Both the position numbers and the translations under genes were made by a program. From Methanomicrobiales archaeon (GTDB lineage: Archaea > Halobacteriota > Methanomicrobia > Methanomicrobiales > Methanospirillaceae): a stretch of DNA of 7,220 bases. Under the pieces are notes generated by a model, which ran no database searches, had not been told where the DNA came from, and saw only the letters and a program-made list of their open reading frames with translations. Location of the stretch: positions 1-7,220 of the forward strand of contig JAAEES010000089.1 in assembly GCA_013415575.1 (NCBI GenBank), in the 5' to 3' direction. Every line of letters starts with the position of its first letter. The first letter of the stretch is position 1. Shown here in pieces: positions 5,336-7,220 of the stretch.

Positions 5336-5803
5336 TCAGACGGTTATCGTCATCAAACGAGGGCAGTTCCCGCAGGACCCGTCCTTGAGCCGCGACTGGA
5401 TCTGGGTCATGGTCCGGAGCTTGTCCTGGGTCATGGTCTGGAGCTGGATCTGGGTCATGGTCCGGAGCTGGTTCTGAGTCATGGTCTGCAGCTGGTCCTG
5501 GGTTTGGGTCTGGTTCTGAGTCTGGGTCTGGAGCTGTGTGAAAGTCCGGAGCTGGATCTGTTCACAGGTCCGGTCCCTGGTCAGCGTACCATTGCCGTTG
5601 TCAGCACTGGTCTCAAACCCGATCTGGTTGCAGTAGTTGTACTGTCCCTGAACCTGGCCGCCGTCAGACTGTTGCCCGGACTGCTGGCCACCGGCCGACA
5701 TCGTTCCGCTTCCTGATCCTTGTGCCTGGGTCCCGGCCGCAAAAACGCCGGCAGGGATGATGACCAGTGCAAGGAGGGCGATGACGCTGAGTTTCCTGAA
5801 CAT
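5336..5803 (-). CDS. Secreted Gln/Thr-rich octapeptide-repeat protein
   Basis: 155 residues. A clear signal peptide (1-22: FRK, hydrophobic run, cleavage after GVFA) is followed by a Gly/Ser/Gln-rich flexible segment (24-54) and a segment with Cys58 and Cys80 (YNYCNQIGF to DRTCEQ). A Gln/Thr-rich repeat covers about 82-136, whose last four units have a strict period of eight (QLQTMTQN, QLRTMTQI, QLQTMTQD, KLRTMTQI), with Leu at 105, 113, 121, 129 and Met at 108, 116, 124, 132. It ends with GSCGNCPRLMTITV, a CxxC pair at Cys144 and Cys147. The product should be outside the cell. The repeat could form an elongated beta or helical rod, and the four cysteines could cap it (inference). Similar Gln-rich secreted proteins occur in Methanomicrobiales as I recall; no function is known to me. 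A strong SD lies 7 nt before the ATG. It stands alone, with its own terminator and a likely promoter. Confidence 0.88.
   Translation of the reverse strand: MFRKLSVIALLALVIIPAGVFAAGTQAQGSGSGTMSAGGQQSGQQSDGGQVQGQYNYCNQIGFETSADNGNGTLTRDRTCEQIQLRTFTQLQTQTQNQTQTQDQLQTMTQNQLRTMTQIQLQTMTQDKLRTMTQIQSRLKDGSCGNCPRLMTITV
5396..5497 (-). repeat. 24-bp tandem repeat array (octapeptide units)
   Basis: Just over four in-frame 24-bp units encode residues 103-136 of the Gln/Thr-rich protein. Alternate units are the most alike (LQTMTQ versus LRTMTQ), which suggests that a 48-bp pair was duplicated after the 24-bp unit. Degenerate copies continue to about 5560. Confidence 0.88.
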
Positions 5804-5810
5804 CTTATAT

Positions 5811-5818
5811 TCACTCCT
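5811..5818 (-). promoter_or_regulatory. Ribosome binding site of the Gln/Thr-repeat gene
   Basis: The minus strand reads AGGAGTGA, 7 nt before the ATG at 5803. It is the strongest SD in the window and suggests high translation. Confidence 0.8.
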
Positions 5819-5881
5819 GTATGGACGGAATTACCAGGTATACCCCGGATAATCCCGGTCCTGCATATGCGGTTATCATGA

Positions 5882-5896
5882 GGTAATAAACGATTT
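5882..5896 (-). promoter_or_regulatory. Candidate BRE/TATA of the Gln/Thr-repeat gene
   Basis: The minus strand reads AAATCGTTTATTACC: a purine-rich BRE-like part followed by TTTATTA. The transcript would begin near 5860, with a leader of about 55 nt. Confidence 0.45.
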
Positions 5897-5940
5897 CTGA
5901 CCGCGAAAGCTACATGATCGGTTATCCCTGGTCCCGGGAG

Positions 5941-5956
5941 TGAACCGACCGGTTCA
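5941..5956. promoter_or_regulatory. 16-bp perfect inverted repeat
   Basis: TGAACCG AC CGGTTCA has 7-bp arms and a 2-bp spacer. It lies about 45 bp upstream of the candidate TATA of the Gln/Thr-repeat gene and about 27 bp beyond the stop of the MFS gene. It could be an operator for a dimeric regulator or, as a short stem with a GACC loop, part of the MFS gene's termination signal. Confidence 0.35.
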
Positions 5957-5969
5957 ATCCCGCAGGAAG

Positions 5970-5981
5970 CGCTCATGAGCG
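5970..5981. repeat. 12-bp palindrome directly after the MFS stop codon
   Basis: CGCTCATGAGCG is a perfect palindrome beginning one base past the MFS stop. With the inverted repeat at 5941-5956 it may form a two-stem 3' end. No T-run follows on the minus strand, so termination is unproven. Confidence 0.35.
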
Positions 5982-5982
5982 T

Positions 5983-7167
5983 TCACCCGAAGCTCTTCAG
6001 CGGCGGGACCAGTCTCCTGCTCCGGAGCACGAGATACCAGAATGGGACAAGAGCGAAGAGCGAGAGGATTCCTGCGATGATGAAGATCGCATCCACCCCC
6101 CACCAGACCAGCACAGCTCCGAAGATCAGCGGGGGGATGGTGATGCCGAGGCTCACCACGGTATTGAAGGCACCCATCACCACCCCCTGCCCAAGTGCCC
6201 GGCCGTCGATTGCTACCACTGCGGTTGCTGCAGAGATGGCGACGGCGTTCCCGATCCCGATGGCGACGGCAATCAGTGAGACAATGGCGAGATTCCCGAC
6301 GAACGGGAGGGCGAGTGTGGCACCGGAGACGAGCACGGTCCCGGCCACGATCAGGTGGGATCGCTTGTACCGGTCCGCCATCTGCCCGAAATACCCCTGG
6401 GTCATTCCCATAGAGAAGACTTCGATGGCGATGATCAGCCCGGCCAGTGTGGTGGAGTACCCGTACTGGGTTGCGGCGATCACCGGCATGAAAACCATGA
6501 AGGCGGCATAGGGGAAGCAGTTGATGAACCGGAAGAACAGGTTTGCCTGCATCCGGGGGTGGATGAATGCCTCCCTGAGCCTCGGGCGGGTGAAGGGGAC
6601 CTCCGGATGTGATTCGGGGAGGAAGCGGTAGCAGAGGATGCAGGGGACGACGGCCATGGCCGCCATCAGGAGAAAGACGGTATCAAGTCCCGCGACGTGG
6701 TAGACCGCCCCGCCGATCAGGGGCCCGGACCCCAGGCCGAGGTAGAAGGCGTTTGATAACCGTCCCTGGTAGGCCCCTTCCCTGCCCTTTGGGGTGATGT
6801 CCCCCACGTATGCCATGGCAACCGGGCCGATCATGGCCGAGGCGATCCCGTGGACGAACCGGATCGCGAACAGCCCATAGATGGATCCCGGCACCAGGTA
6901 GAGGAGGGAGATGACGGTGTAAATGGCGAGGCCCCCGGTGATGAACCACTTCCTTCCGTAGCGGTCGGAGTAGTCCCCGATCATCGGGGTGAAAAGGACC
7001 CGGGAGAGGCCATAACCGGCGAACAGGGCTCCCACCCAGAACCCGCTGGCCTGGAACTGGTCGACGAATACCGGGAGCAGGGGGATCACGATCCCCAGGC
7101 CCATGAGTCCCAGGAATACTGCGATGAGGAGAATGGTGAAGGTTCCCCGGGCAGGCTCGCCGGTCAT
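5983..7167 (-). CDS. MFS transporter, DHA1-type drug/H+ antiporter family
   Basis: 394 residues, the usual length for a 12-helix major facilitator, with the N-terminus starting at about residue 10 in the first helix. Motif A between helices 2 and 3 is GDYSDRYGRK (64-73), and its weaker second-half copy is GQMADRYKRS (261-270). Helix 4 has RFVHGIASA (103-111) with the conserved Arg103. Helix 5 has motif C, G-x3-GPLIGG (144-153), typical of proton-driven antiporters. The central loop (about 184-208) is hydrophilic. By family knowledge it should export small molecules such as drugs or metabolites using the proton or sodium gradient; the substrate cannot be read from sequence. A TAA codon lies in frame directly before the ATG, so this is the first ATG in the frame. 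No SD is present; a TTAAAT element 27 bp upstream suggests a leaderless mRNA. It is intact and not operonic in the visible part. Confidence 0.93.
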   Translation of the reverse strand: MTGEPARGTFTILLIAVFLGLMGLGIVIPLLPVFVDQFQASGFWVGALFAGYGLSRVLFTPMIGDYSDRYGRKWFITGGLAIYTVISLLYLVPGSIYGLFAIRFVHGIASAMIGPVAMAYVGDITPKGREGAYQGRLSNAFYLGLGSGPLIGGAVYHVAGLDTVFLLMAAMAVVPCILCYRFLPESHPEVPFTRPRLREAFIHPRMQANLFFRFINCFPYAAFMVFMPVIAATQYGYSTTLAGLIIAIEVFSMGMTQGYFGQMADRYKRSHLIVAGTVLVSGATLALPFVGNLAIVSLIAVAIGIGNAVAISAATAVVAIDGRALGQGVVMGAFNTVVSLGITIPPLIFGAVLVWWGVDAIFIIAGILSLFALVPFWYLVLRSRRLVPPLKSFG

Positions 7168-7190
7168 TTACCAGCGTTTCATCCAGGGTC

Positions 7191-7200
7191 ATTTAACGGT
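7191..7200 (-). promoter_or_regulatory. Candidate TATA element of the MFS gene
   Basis: The minus strand reads ACCGTTAAAT, centred about 27 bp before the ATG at 7167. This spacing would place the transcript start at the start codon, and there is no SD, so a leaderless mRNA is likely. Confidence 0.35.
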
Positions 7201-7220
7201 GCCGGAATTGCTCGCCGGCA
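7200..7220. repeat. Inverted repeat at the right edge
   Basis: TGCCGG and CCGGCA arms of 6 bp are separated by a 9-bp spacer. It lies just upstream of the candidate TATA of the MFS gene, so it could be an operator or the end of a gene lying outside the window. It reaches the window edge and cannot be followed further. Confidence 0.35.

Noticed and set aside
6683..7192. 169-codon minus-strand frame overlapping the MFS start
   Set aside because: It is a frame-shifted reading of the MFS gene, rich in Arg, Pro and His, and would destroy the conserved MFS motifs.

Overview
The window looks like a piece of a methanogenic archaeon's chromosome, most likely from the order Methanomicrobiales. Four things point that way. 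A secreted protein ends in a dockerin-like module of the GDIDGDG...NGNGRIDF type that is common in those genomes. A surface protein carries a PGF-pre-PGF-like domain. A small protein resembles a methanogen-restricted family (DUF1894-like, from memory). The control signals are archaeal: TATA-type boxes, SD sequences of the GGTG/GGAG class, T-tract terminators and apparently leaderless genes. No rRNA, tRNA, CRISPR array or transposase was found.

Layout from left to right. (1) 3-1007, minus strand: the start of a secreted protein with about 50-residue WxxExxD...G(R/K)PH...YAWKD repeats, probably a beta-propeller, cut by the left edge. (2) 1243-1587, plus: a 114-residue methanogen-type hypothetical protein. 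(3) 1749-2579, plus: a secreted protein with ten CPF(D) motifs, arranged as a 12-residue array followed by a 25-residue array and ending in a dockerin-like module. (4) 2773-3297, plus: a small polytopic membrane protein (DUF6790-like). (5) 3396-5123, minus: a 575-residue exported protein with an HCx5R tyrosine/dual-specificity-type phosphatase signature, a PGF-pre-PGF-like domain, a Pro-rich stalk and a C-terminal membrane anchor. (6) 5336-5803, minus: a secreted Gln/Thr-rich protein with octapeptide repeats. (7) 5983-7167, minus: a complete MFS DHA1-type drug/H+ antiporter.

Four of the seven genes encode exported proteins and three of those are internally repetitive, so this is a cell-surface-rich neighbourhood. 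Genes are mostly separated by 90-210 bp gaps, each with its own plausible promoter. I see no multigene operon and cannot show that the products work together. The proteins most worth following up are the CPF-repeat/dockerin protein and the extracytoplasmic phosphatase-like protein. No complete new defence or mobile system is visible.
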